DNA of 53,043 nt. Source: Clostridium sp. Its GTDB lineage: Bacteria; Bacillota; Clostridia; Lachnospirales; Lachnospiraceae. Below are positions 26,968-35,870 of the stretch, in pieces; within the stretch, counting starts at the first letter, position 1; each line of letters begins with the position of its first letter. The notes under the pieces are model-generated. The model made no database searches and was not told the origin of the DNA. It worked only from the letters and a program-made list of their open reading frames with translations. The stretch covers positions 1-53,043 of the forward strand of contig JAMOZY010000019.1 of the NCBI GenBank assembly GCA_023667695.1, read 5' to 3'. A program made the translations under genes and the position numbers.

Positions 26968-29199
26968 CTAGGCAGGAATCAGAAACTTTTCACAATACTC
27001 TCTTGCCGGAACCGGCACAGAAAAATAATATCCCTGAATATCATCACAGCGATGGGAACGTAAAAACTTATACTGCTGGTCGTTTTCCACGCCTTCTGCA
27101 GTTACGCTCATCCCCAGCGAAAGTGCAAATTCTATCATGCCAACTACAATCTTATCGCTCCGCTCATCCCCAATGGTATCGATGAAGCTCTTGTCCATTT
27201 TCAATATATCCACCGGAATCACCTTCAGGGTCATCATGGAAGAATAACCCACCCCAAAATCATCAATCAGCACCTTGATGCCCAGGCCATGAAGCTGGTC
27301 AACGGTTTTCCGCAGGATTTCTTCATTGTCAAACATGGCGCTTTCCGTAATCTCCAAAGCAACATACTTGGAAGGCAGCTTTGTTGCCTCCAATATCTCT
27401 GCATAGGTATCAACAAAATTCCGTTCTGCCAGCTGCACTCTGGATAAATTAACAGATACCGGAACAATCGGTCTTCCTTCATCCAGCCACGCCTTTTGAC
27501 GCAGACAGACCTCCCGGAACATATAACGGTCCAGCTCTGCTACCATACCGTTATTTTCCAACACCGAAATAAAACGGCCGGGCGGTATGATGGTTCCATC
27601 CGGACGAATCCAGCGGACCAACGCCTCTGCGCCGGATACTTCCCCTGTTTCTGCATTAATCTTCGCCTGATAATATACAACGAATTCCCGATTCCGCAAG
27701 GCAGTGGAAAAATAATTCTCCACATACTGCTCCCATACCAGCTGTTCCTCCATATTGGAATTGTAAAAGGCAAAGAAATGATTTCCCATTTCCTTTGCGG
27801 CTGCAAATGCCATCATGGAACGGTTAAATACCGTAGAAAATGTCTCAGCCGGGTCTTCAATCAGGTAGATGCCTACCCGAAGGCTCAGCTTATATCCTCC
27901 ATTGGATGCCTCCTGCAGCTGCTTCCGGTAGTTCCGGATTCGCTCTTCCAATTCTTCCTGTGTGTCATAGGTCAACAGTACAACAAACCGGTCGGCAGTC
28001 CGATGTCCGCAGCATTCATACATCCGGAACAGCTTTTTCCATATTGTATCCATATTCCGAATAATCCGGTCCCCTTCGTCATACCCATACAGGTCATTAA
28101 TCAGCTTGAACTTATTCAAATCCAGCGACAGCAATGCAAACTTCAAATTACTGTTATTCCGCAGGGTTTCTTCCACAATCTCCTGAAACTTCGCATAAGT
28201 ATACCCACCGGTAATCGGGTCCACATAAGCAAGGGTCATCAGCTCCTCCTGCCGTTTCTTCTGCTGCTGCAAAATCAGCCATGCCAAGCCCAAAAATACG
28301 GAAATCAACACGATAAACAACAGGACGGTATTGCGAATCACCCGATTCAACTGCCGGTCAATAATCTGCACCGGAACAACGGTCAATAAATACCAGTCAT
28401 TCACCCCGGCAGGGGTACAATACATATACTTGTCAATTTTATTCCGGAAGGTCAGAACGCCACTCTGTCCATGCTCCATGTAATACCGCAGCTGCTCAAT
28501 GCTTTCTCCATTCCGCTTATCTGCATTCTGAATGGAAAGATATACATTGCTCATATTCTGAAAGGAGGTCGCATGGGCGGAATCCACAACTACATCGCCA
28601 TTGCTGTCCACCATATAGGAATAACCCTCGCCATGAAAGGAGGTTACCTCCAGGGTAGAACGGAGCTTCTCTGTACGATAGGTTGCAATCAATACTGCCT
28701 TCGGGGTTCCTGTGGTCTTGTCCAGAATTGGAGTACTGTAGACATTGACAAAATCATCCTCGCCACTCAAAGGAAGCCGTCCTGAAATCCTGGTTTCTCC
28801 CGCCATTGCAGCCTCGAAGAATTCCTGTCCGCTGGCATCATAGGAAGCTCCCTTCGTGGTATAAGCCATGCCATTCGACAAAATTACGCCCATCCCCAAA
28901 AAATCATTACTTTCGACAATGGGAAGCAGCTCCTTTTTCAATTTTTCTATCAGCTCCTCTGGTGTCTCCTCCGATGAAACCTCAAAAACGGTGGCAATCC
29001 CTTTTAATAAATCCATTTTACCGTCAATTTCCGTCTGGACAGCAACTGCCCCCTGTTCGGAAACCTCCTCTAAGGACTGCATCACTTCTACTTCAAAGCC
29101 TTTATTTAAACTCCGGATATAAATCAAAAGCGAGATAACCAATACGACCGTAAGAACCGCCAGAGAAACCCAGATTTGCAATAATTTGTTTCGTTTCAT
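26968..29199 (-). CDS. Membrane EAL phosphodiesterase with degenerate GGDEF domain
   Basis: A 743-residue protein starting at the ATG at 29199 with GAGGTGGG. It has a transmembrane helix at 10-30, an extracytoplasmic dCACHE-type sensor to about residue 300, a second helix, a GGDEF-fold domain and an EAL domain. In the GGDEF fold the catalytic signature is replaced by RTADRF, so cyclase activity is unlikely. The EAL domain looks active: GAEALVRW, the Asn in VSVNLSR, EITES, DDFGVGYSS, the Lys in LKMDKSF, and AEGVE are all there. The expected role is c-di-GMP hydrolysis in response to an external small ligand. It is upstream of prfC with no obvious functional tie. Confidence 0.88.
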   Translation of the reverse strand: MKRNKLLQIWVSLAVLTVVLVISLLIYIRSLNKGFEVEVMQSLEEVSEQGAVAVQTEIDGKMDLLKGIATVFEVSSEETPEELIEKLKKELLPIVESNDFLGMGVILSNGMAYTTKGASYDASGQEFFEAAMAGETRISGRLPLSGEDDFVNVYSTPILDKTTGTPKAVLIATYRTEKLRSTLEVTSFHGEGYSYMVDSNGDVVVDSAHATSFQNMSNVYLSIQNADKRNGESIEQLRYYMEHGQSGVLTFRNKIDKYMYCTPAGVNDWYLLTVVPVQIIDRQLNRVIRNTVLLFIVLISVFLGLAWLILQQQKKRQEELMTLAYVDPITGGYTYAKFQEIVEETLRNNSNLKFALLSLDLNKFKLINDLYGYDEGDRIIRNMDTIWKKLFRMYECCGHRTADRFVVLLTYDTQEELEERIRNYRKQLQEASNGGYKLSLRVGIYLIEDPAETFSTVFNRSMMAFAAAKEMGNHFFAFYNSNMEEQLVWEQYVENYFSTALRNREFVVYYQAKINAETGEVSGAEALVRWIRPDGTIIPPGRFISVLENNGMVAELDRYMFREVCLRQKAWLDEGRPIVPVSVNLSRVQLAERNFVDTYAEILEATKLPSKYVALEITESAMFDNEEILRKTVDQLHGLGIKVLIDDFGVGYSSMMTLKVIPVDILKMDKSFIDTIGDERSDKIVVGMIEFALSLGMSVTAEGVENDQQYKFLRSHRCDDIQGYYFSVPVPAREYCEKFLIPA

Positions 29200-29262
29200 A
29201 TAAGCCCACCTCATTGACCAAAATACTCCCTGTAATAAAGTGCTATACACTCATTTGTATTT

Positions 29263-29291
29263 ATTGTATCTGTTTTACCAGTTTTTTTCAA
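29263..29291 (-). promoter_or_regulatory. Predicted promoter of the EAL-domain gene
   Basis: On the minus strand TTGAAA (29291-29286), a 17-base spacer and TACAAT (29268-29263) lie 64 bases before the ATG. The rest of the 258-base gap up to the XRE gene shows nothing I can name. Confidence 0.55.
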
Positions 29292-29457
29292 CTTAAATTA
29301 ATCTTTTCCGGGAGATAAAAATGCAGTTTCAACCCAAATCCCTTCTGTTGTTCGGATATTTTCCGTCTTTCGACATCCTTCTGCATTCTATTTTCGGAGT
29401 ACTTCCGTATCGTTCCTTTTTCAAAGGTTTATACTTATAAAAGAAGGAGTTGTGGAG

Positions 29458-29802
29458 ATGAACGATAATTACATTCGGGAACGCTTATTTGAATTAATTG
29501 AAAATTCCGATATATCGGCTGCCAAGCTAAGCGAAGAGCTGCATCTGAACAAGGGATACTTTGCAGATGTCCGCAGAGAAAAACAAAGTGTTCCTTATGA
29601 TGTTCTGACACGCATCTGCGATTATTTCAAAATCTCGCTTTCTACCTTTTTCGATAAGGATTATTCCCTAAAGGATTCCTATCGTGAAATCAATCTGCTT
29701 TGTCAGGAAATTCCCGAAGACCAGTTAGAAACAGTTATCATTCCGATATTGAAACAATTTGCCGGAAAAACCGGTACTAAACAAGAAAGAGACGGAGTCT
29801 AA
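29458..29802 (+). CDS. Small XRE-family helix-turn-helix regulator
   Basis: A 114-residue regulator with an XRE/Cro-type helix-turn-helix in the first 60 residues ([21 protein letters not shown]), followed by a short helical tail. The ATG at 29458 has AAGGAG with 8-base spacing; a GTG two codons earlier is too near. It converges on the hydrogenase-MCP gene, overlapping its 3' end by 4 bases. Small stand-alone XRE proteins next to sensory genes often control them, but no direct evidence of the target exists here. Confidence 0.8.
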   Translation: MNDNYIRERLFELIENSDISAAKLSEELHLNKGYFADVRREKQSVPYDVLTRICDYFKISLSTFFDKDYSLKDSYREINLLCQEIPEDQLETVIIPILKQFAGKTGTKQERDGV

Positions 29803-29813
29803 CTGACTCCGTC
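29791..29813. terminator. Hairpin spanning both convergent stop codons
   Basis: A perfect 9-bp stem (29791-29799 with 29805-29813) and 5-base loop contain the stop codons of the XRE gene and of the hydrogenase-MCP gene. On the minus strand it is followed by a pyrimidine-rich tract. It likely serves the minus-strand transcript. Confidence 0.5.
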
Positions 29814-31721
29814 GATTAAATTCTCCATCTTTGACTTGATTGTATTACTAATCTGGGAAACATCCGCAGAAGAAGCTGCAATTTCCTGTGTGGTCGCCGC
29901 AAGGCTCTCGGTCCGTTCACAGACGTTTTCCACTACCTCTAACAGAGTCTTGGCTTCCGCCATAATATCCGCAATTGCCCGTTCAATCTTCTTCTGGCCA
30001 TTATTGCTGTCCTCAGCGGTCTGCTTGGAATTGCTTGCCAGATTATTAATCTCACCGGCTACTACAGCAAAGCCTCTGCCTGCATCCCCGGCTCTTGCCG
30101 CTTCAATGGAAGCATTCAGTGCCAGCAGATTCGTCATGGCAGCAATGGAAACCACCTCATTGTTATTCTCCTGTAATTCATTCAAAAGAGTGCCGATTTC
30201 TCCCAGAGATGCCTCCAGATTATGGCAGAATTCCGTTACCTCCTGCACCTTTTCCGAAATTCCATTGCTCTCTGTTGCATTATTCTGATTTCCCTGCTCC
30301 AGTTGAACCACAGAGCTGTTTAACTGCTCGAACTCTTCGTTGATTGCTTCCACCATAGAAACGATATTCTGCTTCTGGTTTTCAATTTCCTCCATCAACT
30401 GAGAAATTCTTTCATTCTCCTCTTCCGAAAGGTCCTTAATGTAGTGGATGCAGTTCGTCTTATTATTAAAGCCATTGCATATGGCAACCGCCATCTCATG
30501 ACAGCTTTCATATCCGCAGCAGGAACAGTCAATATGGCGCTGTGCCTCACTGAACTTTTTCATGTCATTAAAAATGGCTTCTAATTCACTGCCCTTCGGT
30601 TCCTTCCGTCTGCACTGGGCGGAACGGTCGGTATACTGCCGCAGGAAATCATTTAAGTTTAATTTTTCAAACTGCTTATTCAGATATTTTAACCGCTCTT
30701 CCGGCTTCAGCCCCTTTGCCCACGCATCCTTCTTGGTATCCCGTTTACTTTCCTCCCGGATACGCAGCACCTCATAGAATACATCCTCCGTCAGATTCTT
30801 TTCCGGCTCCGTTCCGGTTCCATACAGGCATCCGCTGGCGCAATTCAAGGCATCTACAAATAAATACGGCGTGGTTCCCTTTACAAGGCGCTCCTTATTG
30901 TTTTCCAGATAGTGGTACATATGCTTTTCCCCTTCCATCTGGCGTACCAAAGCACTTTCTCCACAGAACCAGTAGACATTTTCTTTTAAGCCGCCCGGCA
31001 TCGGATATACGGAACCCAGCCCATATTCAATCTCATCACTACAGGATGGTCCGGAAATATGATGCTCCCGTACATATTTCATAAGATGGTCAAAGGTCAC
31101 ATTATAGGATACATAACCCTTATTATTCTTATCATCAATCTCCATTTTTTTTGCAATACAAGGGCTGATAAACGCAAGCTTATCCTGAATACCCATATAT
31201 TTTTTTGCGTATATCGCCCCGCACATCATAGGACTCTGCACCGGAAACAGCTTTGGTATCAATTCCGGTATATACCGTTCAATATAGCCTACAACAGCCG
31301 GGCAGGGCTGGGAAATACCGCCCATAAAATCATGCTTTGTAATATAATTCAAATATCCCCAGGTAGTTATATCCGCACCAAAGGAAATGCTGATAATGCG
31401 GTTTGCACCGGCCTGCTTCAGTCCGCCCAGCACGGATTCATACTCCTCCGGATAATTCGCTTTGAATGCCGGAGCAACCAGCAGCGATATCCGTTCTCCT
31501 TTTGCCAAGTCCGCAAAAAACCGTTCTGTATCGTCCTTATACTCTCTTGCATTGTGTTTGCATACATCAAAGCAGGCGCCACAGGCAATGCACCGGTCTC
31601 CATCTACTTCAATCCGATTATGCCCATCCTTCTCACTTTGTACATTTGCTCCAAGACAGCTACAGGCGCCAATACACTTATTACAACCGACACAATTATC
31701 ATTTGTAAATACCAGCGACAT
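29799..31721 (-). CDS. [FeFe]-hydrogenase-like iron-sulfur sensor fused to an MCP signalling domain
   Basis: A 640-residue soluble protein with no transmembrane helix. Residues 1-56 hold two 4Fe-4S ferredoxin motifs (Cys10/13/16/20 and 44/47/50/54). Residues 80-310 resemble the hydrogenase H-cluster domain, with reduced motifs PCP (Cys140), SPCIAKK (Cys188) and NCASGC (Cys294, Cys298). Residues 395-430 carry another Cys-rich cluster (399, 401, 402, 407, 424). A coiled coil and a short MCP hairpin ([25 protein letters not shown]) end the protein. This is a sensory architecture, probably reading redox state, H2 or iron-sulfur status and passing it to CheA/CheW. It sits between an XRE gene and the iron-uptake operon. 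Confidence 0.85.
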   Translation of the reverse strand: MSLVFTNDNCVGCNKCIGACSCLGANVQSEKDGHNRIEVDGDRCIACGACFDVCKHNAREYKDDTERFFADLAKGERISLLVAPAFKANYPEEYESVLGGLKQAGANRIISISFGADITTWGYLNYITKHDFMGGISQPCPAVVGYIERYIPELIPKLFPVQSPMMCGAIYAKKYMGIQDKLAFISPCIAKKMEIDDKNNKGYVSYNVTFDHLMKYVREHHISGPSCSDEIEYGLGSVYPMPGGLKENVYWFCGESALVRQMEGEKHMYHYLENNKERLVKGTTPYLFVDALNCASGCLYGTGTEPEKNLTEDVFYEVLRIREESKRDTKKDAWAKGLKPEERLKYLNKQFEKLNLNDFLRQYTDRSAQCRRKEPKGSELEAIFNDMKKFSEAQRHIDCSCCGYESCHEMAVAICNGFNNKTNCIHYIKDLSEEENERISQLMEEIENQKQNIVSMVEAINEEFEQLNSSVVQLEQGNQNNATESNGISEKVQEVTEFCHNLEASLGEIGTLLNELQENNNEVVSIAAMTNLLALNASIEAARAGDAGRGFAVVAGEINNLASNSKQTAEDSNNGQKKIERAIADIMAEAKTLLEVVENVCERTESLAATTQEIAASSADVSQISNTIKSKMENLIDGVS

Positions 31722-31893
31722 ATGTCTCCCCCTTTTCTTAATTGATGAATGTAGATTTTCCTATCCCGTTTTTCATTGGTAGAAATTTGTAGAAATCAAA
31801 TACCTATATAAAATATATCACTTTTCTACCGCTTTGTACAGTCCAATCCTATGCAAAATCATATGTCTCTCGTTTTTTACAGTTTTTCTCCCT

Positions 31894-32061
31894 TTAAGAA
31901 CCACAATGCCCGCCACAGTGCTTGCAATCGCCGCCGCACTGGAGGGATTTCCCTTTTTTCTTATCCGAAATCATGCTGCAGACAGCAAGGACTACAAGTC
32001 CCAGTACCACTGCACCAACGATTATGCTTCCAAGGATTCCACTTGTAAAAATCATCCCCAT
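31894..32061 (-). CDS. FeoB-associated Cys-rich small membrane protein
   Basis: A 55-residue protein. One transmembrane helix (about residues 8-28) is followed by a Lys-rich turn and a tail with four Cys and two His (QCGGDCKHCGGHCGS). Such proteins are regularly encoded just downstream of feoB and are annotated FeoB-associated Cys-rich membrane protein. The ATG has GGAGG at good spacing. It lies 90 bases after the feoB stop, with a hairpin in between that may lower its expression relative to feoB. It is too short for most gene callers. Confidence 0.88.
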   Translation of the reverse strand: MGMIFTSGILGSIIVGAVVLGLVVLAVCSMISDKKKGKSLQCGGDCKHCGGHCGS

Positions 32062-32101
32062 AATAAACCTCCATTGATTTTCTATTTACGCTTCGATTCC
32101 A

Positions 32102-32134
32102 AAAGGGCTGTAGTTCCAAAAACAACAGCCCTTT
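32102..32134 (-). terminator. Hairpin between feoB and the Cys-rich gene
   Basis: A 10-bp stem AAAGGGCTGT/ACAGCCCTTT (32102-32111 with 32125-32134) lies 17 bases past the feoB stop. The minus-strand tail is only TTTTGG, so it may act as a partial terminator or mRNA stabiliser. Confidence 0.5.
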
Positions 32135-32151
32135 CCTTCCTGCCGGGAATC

Positions 32152-34539
32152 CTATCGTACTCCGGCAGCCTTCTTTATCTTTACATTTAAGGTCTTACTC
32201 TCCTTATACGGTCTTACCAGCAGCCAGATAAATCCAATCACCAGCAGGAAGGCAACTACCGTTCCAACTCCAAATGCGCCTGTGGTAATTAAAGTACCAA
32301 TCTGATATACGCAAAGGGAAACCGCATATGCAAGCAGTGTCTGATAACCGATTGCAATCCAGAACCACTTAATATTATTCATTTCCCGTTTAATCGCTCC
32401 CATAGCAGCGAAGCAAGGAGCGCACAAAAGATTGAACACCAGGAAGGAATACGCTGCCACTGCTGACATACTGCCGGCTAATTGTCCCCAGATTTCAGCG
32501 CCGTCCTCTGCAACCTCTGCAAAACCAAAGAGAACGCCAAAGGTACCAACTACATTTTCCTTTGCAATCAATCCGGTCACGGCTGCAACTGCCATCTTCC
32601 AGTCTCCCCAGCCAAGCGGTGTAAAGAGCGGTGCAAGCACACTACCAATCGTCGCCAGGAAGCTGCTGTCAAGCTGTTCTGCCTCCAGCATAGTGAAGGA
32701 ACCATTTACTACGCCAAAGCTCATTAACAGCCACAATATAATCGTGGATAACAGGATAATGGTTCCTGCCTTTTTAATGAAGGACCAGCCCCGTTCCCAC
32801 ATGCTTCTTAATACATTCCCTACCGTCGGCAGGTGATAGGCCGGCAATTCCATAACAAAGGGTGCCGGGTCACCAGCAAATACCTTTGTTTTCTTTAAGA
32901 TGATACCAGAACAAATGACTGCTGCGATACCTACCAGCCATGCGCTGTAGGATACCCACCATGCGTTATCAAAAATCGCGCCTGCAATCAATGCAATAAT
33001 CGGAAGCTTTGCTCCACAAGGGATAAATGTCGTCGTCATAATGGTCATCTTCCGGTCCCTGTCATTTTCAATGGTTCTGGATGCCATAATGCCGGGAACG
33101 CCACAGCCGCTGCCAATCAGCATCGGAATAAAGGACTTACCGGAAAGACCAAACTTCCGGAAAATACGGTCCATAATAAATGCCACCCGCGCCATGTAAC
33201 CGCAGGATTCCAGAAATGCAAGGAAAATAAATAATACCAGCATCTGGGGTACAAAGCCCAGAACTGCGCCTACACCAGCTATAATACCATCTACAATCAA
33301 TCCCTGCAACCAATCCACACAATTAACCGATTCCAGTAAATTACTAACCAGCACCGGAACGCCCGGAACCCATACACCATAGTCCGCCGGGTCCGGCTCG
33401 CCAGCATCCAGAACGCCCTGTGCCTCTGCTGCTACGCTATCCGAAAGCGTAACGGTCTCCAGCACCTCATCCTCTTCATCTACGATTTCAACGACGGTTT
33501 CTCCTTCTTCATAAGCAGCTACAATCTGGTCTGCACGGCTGAATTCCGCGCCAGCGTCTTCATATGCACCGGAGCCGATTCCCAGCAGATGCCAGCCATC
33601 ACCAAACACGCCATCATTTGCCCAGTCTGTTGCCCATGTACCAACCGTAGTTACGGAAACAAAATACACAATAAACATCACAACTGCAAAGATTGGAAGC
33701 GCCAGGAAACGGTTTGTCACAATCTTATCAATCTTATCGGAAACCGACAGCTTTTCGCCTTTTTTCTTCGTCACACAATCATGAATAATCGAAGAAATAT
33801 ATACATATCGTTCATTCGTAATGATGCTTTCGGTATCATCATCAAATTCCTTCTCCAGGTTTTTGATTTCCTCTGTCACATCCGGAGCCTGCTTGAGCAA
33901 ATCTCCGATTTTGTCATCCTGCTCCAGCAGCTTAATGGCAAAGAACCGTTTCTGCTCCTCTGGAACATCTGAGCCAAGCTTTGCCTCAACTGCATCAATA
34001 ACCGACTCTGCCCCATCCGAAAATTCATGCACCGGAACAACGGTTTTTTTGCTTTTTGCCAAAGCAATTGCTGCTTCTGCCGCTTTTTCAATTCCGGTTC
34101 CCTTTAATGCTGAGATTTCAACAACCTCACAGCCCAGCTTTTTACTTAACTTATCCGTATGTATCTTATCACCGGTCTTTTCCAGAATATCCATCATATT
34201 GACCGCCATGACAACCGGAATGCCCAGTTCCATAATCTGAGTCGAAAGATACAGATTCCGCTCGATGTTCGTACCGTCTATGATATTAATAATCGCATCC
34301 GGCCGTTCATTGATTAGATAATTTCTTGCAACCACTTCCTCCAGTGTATATGGAGACAGGGAATAAATACCAGGCAAGTCCATAATCGTCACATCCTTAT
34401 GATTTTTCAACTTGCCTTCTTTTTTCTCTACTGTTACACCAGGCCAGTTACCAACGAACTGATTGGAGCCGGTCAGTGCATTAAATAATGTTGTTTTACC
34501 GCAGTTTGGATTACCTGCTAATGCAATTTTAATTGACAT
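32152..34539 (-). CDS. feoB: Ferrous iron transport protein B (first copy)
   Basis: A 795-residue GTPase-coupled Fe2+ importer. The G domain has G1 GNPNCGKTT, the switch region GNWPGVTVEKKEG, G3 DLPGIYSL and G4 NMMD. The membrane part contains the conserved gate Cys motifs GSGCGVPGIM and PCGAKLPI. It carries an acidic insert of about 90 residues (near residues 330-420) between the first membrane segments, as common in Clostridia. It is third in feoA-feoA-feoB-Cys-rich, with a DtxR-type operator over the operon promoter and a second operator-like site 74 bases before its own start. Confidence 0.96.
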   Translation of the reverse strand: MSIKIALAGNPNCGKTTLFNALTGSNQFVGNWPGVTVEKKEGKLKNHKDVTIMDLPGIYSLSPYTLEEVVARNYLINERPDAIINIIDGTNIERNLYLSTQIMELGIPVVMAVNMMDILEKTGDKIHTDKLSKKLGCEVVEISALKGTGIEKAAEAAIALAKSKKTVVPVHEFSDGAESVIDAVEAKLGSDVPEEQKRFFAIKLLEQDDKIGDLLKQAPDVTEEIKNLEKEFDDDTESIITNERYVYISSIIHDCVTKKKGEKLSVSDKIDKIVTNRFLALPIFAVVMFIVYFVSVTTVGTWATDWANDGVFGDGWHLLGIGSGAYEDAGAEFSRADQIVAAYEEGETVVEIVDEEDEVLETVTLSDSVAAEAQGVLDAGEPDPADYGVWVPGVPVLVSNLLESVNCVDWLQGLIVDGIIAGVGAVLGFVPQMLVLFIFLAFLESCGYMARVAFIMDRIFRKFGLSGKSFIPMLIGSGCGVPGIMASRTIENDRDRKMTIMTTTFIPCGAKLPIIALIAGAIFDNAWWVSYSAWLVGIAAVICSGIILKKTKVFAGDPAPFVMELPAYHLPTVGNVLRSMWERGWSFIKKAGTIILLSTIILWLLMSFGVVNGSFTMLEAEQLDSSFLATIGSVLAPLFTPLGWGDWKMAVAAVTGLIAKENVVGTFGVLFGFAEVAEDGAEIWGQLAGSMSAVAAYSFLVFNLLCAPCFAAMGAIKREMNNIKWFWIAIGYQTLLAYAVSLCVYQIGTLITTGAFGVGTVVAFLLVIGFIWLLVRPYKESKTLNVKIKKAAGVR

Positions 34540-34612
34540 TTCTAATCTCCTTTTCTAAATGAATACCATTCAGTTTCATTTGTCTATTCATCGTTATGTA
34601 TTTTCAACCTGA

Positions 34613-34628
34613 ATTAGTTGTGTCTAAC
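34613..34628 (-). promoter_or_regulatory. GTTAGT-N4-RCTAAC-like site before feoB
   Basis: ATTAGTTGTGTCTAAC matches 9 of the 10 outer arm bases of the repeat found at the iron-operon promoters. On the minus strand it lies between a TTGATT and a TAATTC with 17-base spacing, so it may control a weak internal promoter for feoB in the 106-base gap. Confidence 0.45.
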
Positions 34629-34645
34629 TTTTGAATCAAAAAAAA

Positions 34646-34864
34646 TTATTCTACCTCAATCATTTCAGCATCTGCTTTTCGAAGGGATAATTCATATCCT
34701 CTCACTGTCACTTCAACCGGGTCGCCTAAGGGTGCTACCTTTCTCACATAAACCGGAACGCCTTTGGTAATTCCCATGTCCATAATCCGCCGCTTAACAG
34801 GACCATCGCCGGACAGCTTTTTTACGGTTACTGTTTCTCCACACTTTACTTCTCTTAGCGTCAT
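34646..34864 (-). CDS. feoA: FeoA-domain protein (second in operon)
   Basis: A 72-residue SH3-like FeoA protein, a cytoplasmic accessory of FeoB. The start MTLREVKCGETVTVKKL and the phrase RRIMDMGITKGVPVYVRKVAPLGDP are typical. The ATG at 34864 has AAGGAG; the longer frame to 34966 would overlap the other feoA gene. It lies 61 bases after the first FeoA gene and 106 before feoB. Confidence 0.92.
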   Translation of the reverse strand: MTLREVKCGETVTVKKLSGDGPVKRRIMDMGITKGVPVYVRKVAPLGDPVEVTVRGYELSLRKADAEMIEVE

Positions 34865-34925
34865 CTCCGCCTCTCCTTCCTTACTATCTATCCTATTATT
34901 ATACTGTTCCTTTATCAATGTTCCA

Positions 34926-35135
34926 TCAGACCATAATTTTATTTGCCATATCTTTTCCGATGGCAACCCGTGAATCCTTTACATTCACAATCATGTTACC
35001 GCCGATTTCCGATACGACAGTTACCGTACCGCCGGCTACAAAACCAAGGTTCTCCAAAAATCTTCTGGTTTCCTCTTTGCCACCGACTTTTTTAATTACA
35101 TTGGGTTCACCCTCTTTTACCATTGATAACGGCAT
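34926..35135 (-). CDS. FeoA-domain protein (first in operon)
   Basis: A 69-residue FeoA-fold protein with TRRFLENLGFVAGGTVTVVSEIGGN and a DSRVAIGKDMANKI ending, which is the usual C-terminal phrase of FeoA. It differs from the second copy in sequence, so the two are old paralogues rather than a recent duplication. Two FeoA proteins before FeoB is a common Clostridial arrangement. It is the first gene after the operator-bearing promoter. Confidence 0.9.
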   Translation of the reverse strand: MPLSMVKEGEPNVIKKVGGKEETRRFLENLGFVAGGTVTVVSEIGGNMIVNVKDSRVAIGKDMANKIMV

Positions 35136-35186
35136 ATAATCATCCTCTTTCCTTATGTATTGATAAAGTTTTTCATTCTTTCAATT

Positions 35187-35218
35187 GTTAGTATATGCTA
35201 ACCTTTATTAGTTGTCAA
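35187..35218 (-). promoter_or_regulatory. feoAAB promoter overlapped by GTTAGT-N4-RCTAAC operator
   Basis: On the minus strand a consensus TTGACA (35218-35213), a 17-base spacer and TATACT (35195-35190) form a strong promoter. The 16-bp inverted repeat at 35187-35202 (GTTAG, six bases, CTAAC) covers the whole -10 box, an ideal repressor position. The shape resembles DtxR-family boxes and the divergent neighbour is a DtxR-type gene. The same repeat occurs at four other places in the window. Confidence 0.8.
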
Positions 35219-35278
35219 GAACTTTTGTCTGATATTTCTATCACTTATTTTTCAGTCGGCAGAACCTGCAACTGCTAT

Positions 35279-35307
35279 TTGATTTCCATCAAAAACCATG
35301 CTATACT
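35279..35307 (+). promoter_or_regulatory. Promoter of the dtxR-type gene
   Basis: TTGATT (35279-35284), a 17-base spacer and TATACT (35302-35307) lie about 46 bases before the ATG. The operator at 35187-35202 is 77 bases upstream of the -35 box, so strong autoregulation through it is not expected. Confidence 0.6.
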
Positions 35308-35352
35308 TTATTGTAATTGGGAATTCGAATAACAGGTAATGAGGTGAATATT

Positions 35353-35718
35353 ATGGCTACAAATGAATCCGCTGAAAACTATTTAGAAACTATTTTAATA
35401 TTAAGCAAACGACTTCCGGTCGTACGTTCCGTTGATATCGCAAACGAACTGGGCTTTAAGAAATCCAGTATTAGCGTAGCCATGAAGAACCTGCGCAATA
35501 AGAATCATATCACTGTTACAACGGAGGGATATATTTATCTCACGGAGGAAGGCAGGGAGATTGCTGAAATGATATACGAGCGTCACGAGTTGCTTTCCGC
35601 CTGCTTAGAACAATTAGGCGTTCCCAAGGACATTGCCGCAGAGGATGCCTGCCGCATTGAGCATGTAATCAGCAAAGAAAGCTTTGATGCAATCAAAAAG
35701 TATATCCACAAGGCTTGA
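35353..35718 (+). CDS. Short DtxR-family metal-dependent repressor
   Basis: A 121-residue regulator divergent from feoAAB. The winged helix-turn-helix spans residues 1-70 (VRSVDIANELGFKKSSISVAMKNL). The dimer/metal region has His78 in ERHELL and the segment ACRIEH with Cys100, Glu103 and His104. In DtxR and IdeR the equivalent Cys-x-x-Glu-His binds Fe2+, whereas MntR has Glu at the Cys position, which favours iron sensing. There is no SH3-like third domain. The ATG at 35353 follows GAGGTG; 12 extra upstream codons are unlikely. It is the probable owner of the GTTAGT-N4-RCTAAC sites. Confidence 0.88.
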   Translation: MATNESAENYLETILILSKRLPVVRSVDIANELGFKKSSISVAMKNLRNKNHITVTTEGYIYLTEEGREIAEMIYERHELLSACLEQLGVPKDIAAEDACRIEHVISKESFDAIKKYIHKA

Positions 35719-35870
35719 GTTTGCATTTTTTCCGGCAGTCCCCATTTCTAAACGAACGGATGGATTCCGATTTTTTCATTTTCGCAACAAATACCAGGTT
35801 CATTATAACCTTTCGTCCATGGGAACATGTTGCTCTAACGCATCATAAACTACATCACAGGAGGATATTT

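Noticed and set aside
27496-28389. Long 297-codon plus-strand frame at 27496-28389
   Set aside because: It is a shadow of the EAL/GGDEF gene on the other strand, with low-complexity composition and no recognisable motifs.
31834-32190. Plus-strand 118-codon frame at 31834-32190
   Set aside because: It is antisense to the Cys-rich FeoB-associated gene and the feoB end; the minus-strand gene has a ribosome binding site and a recognisable tail.
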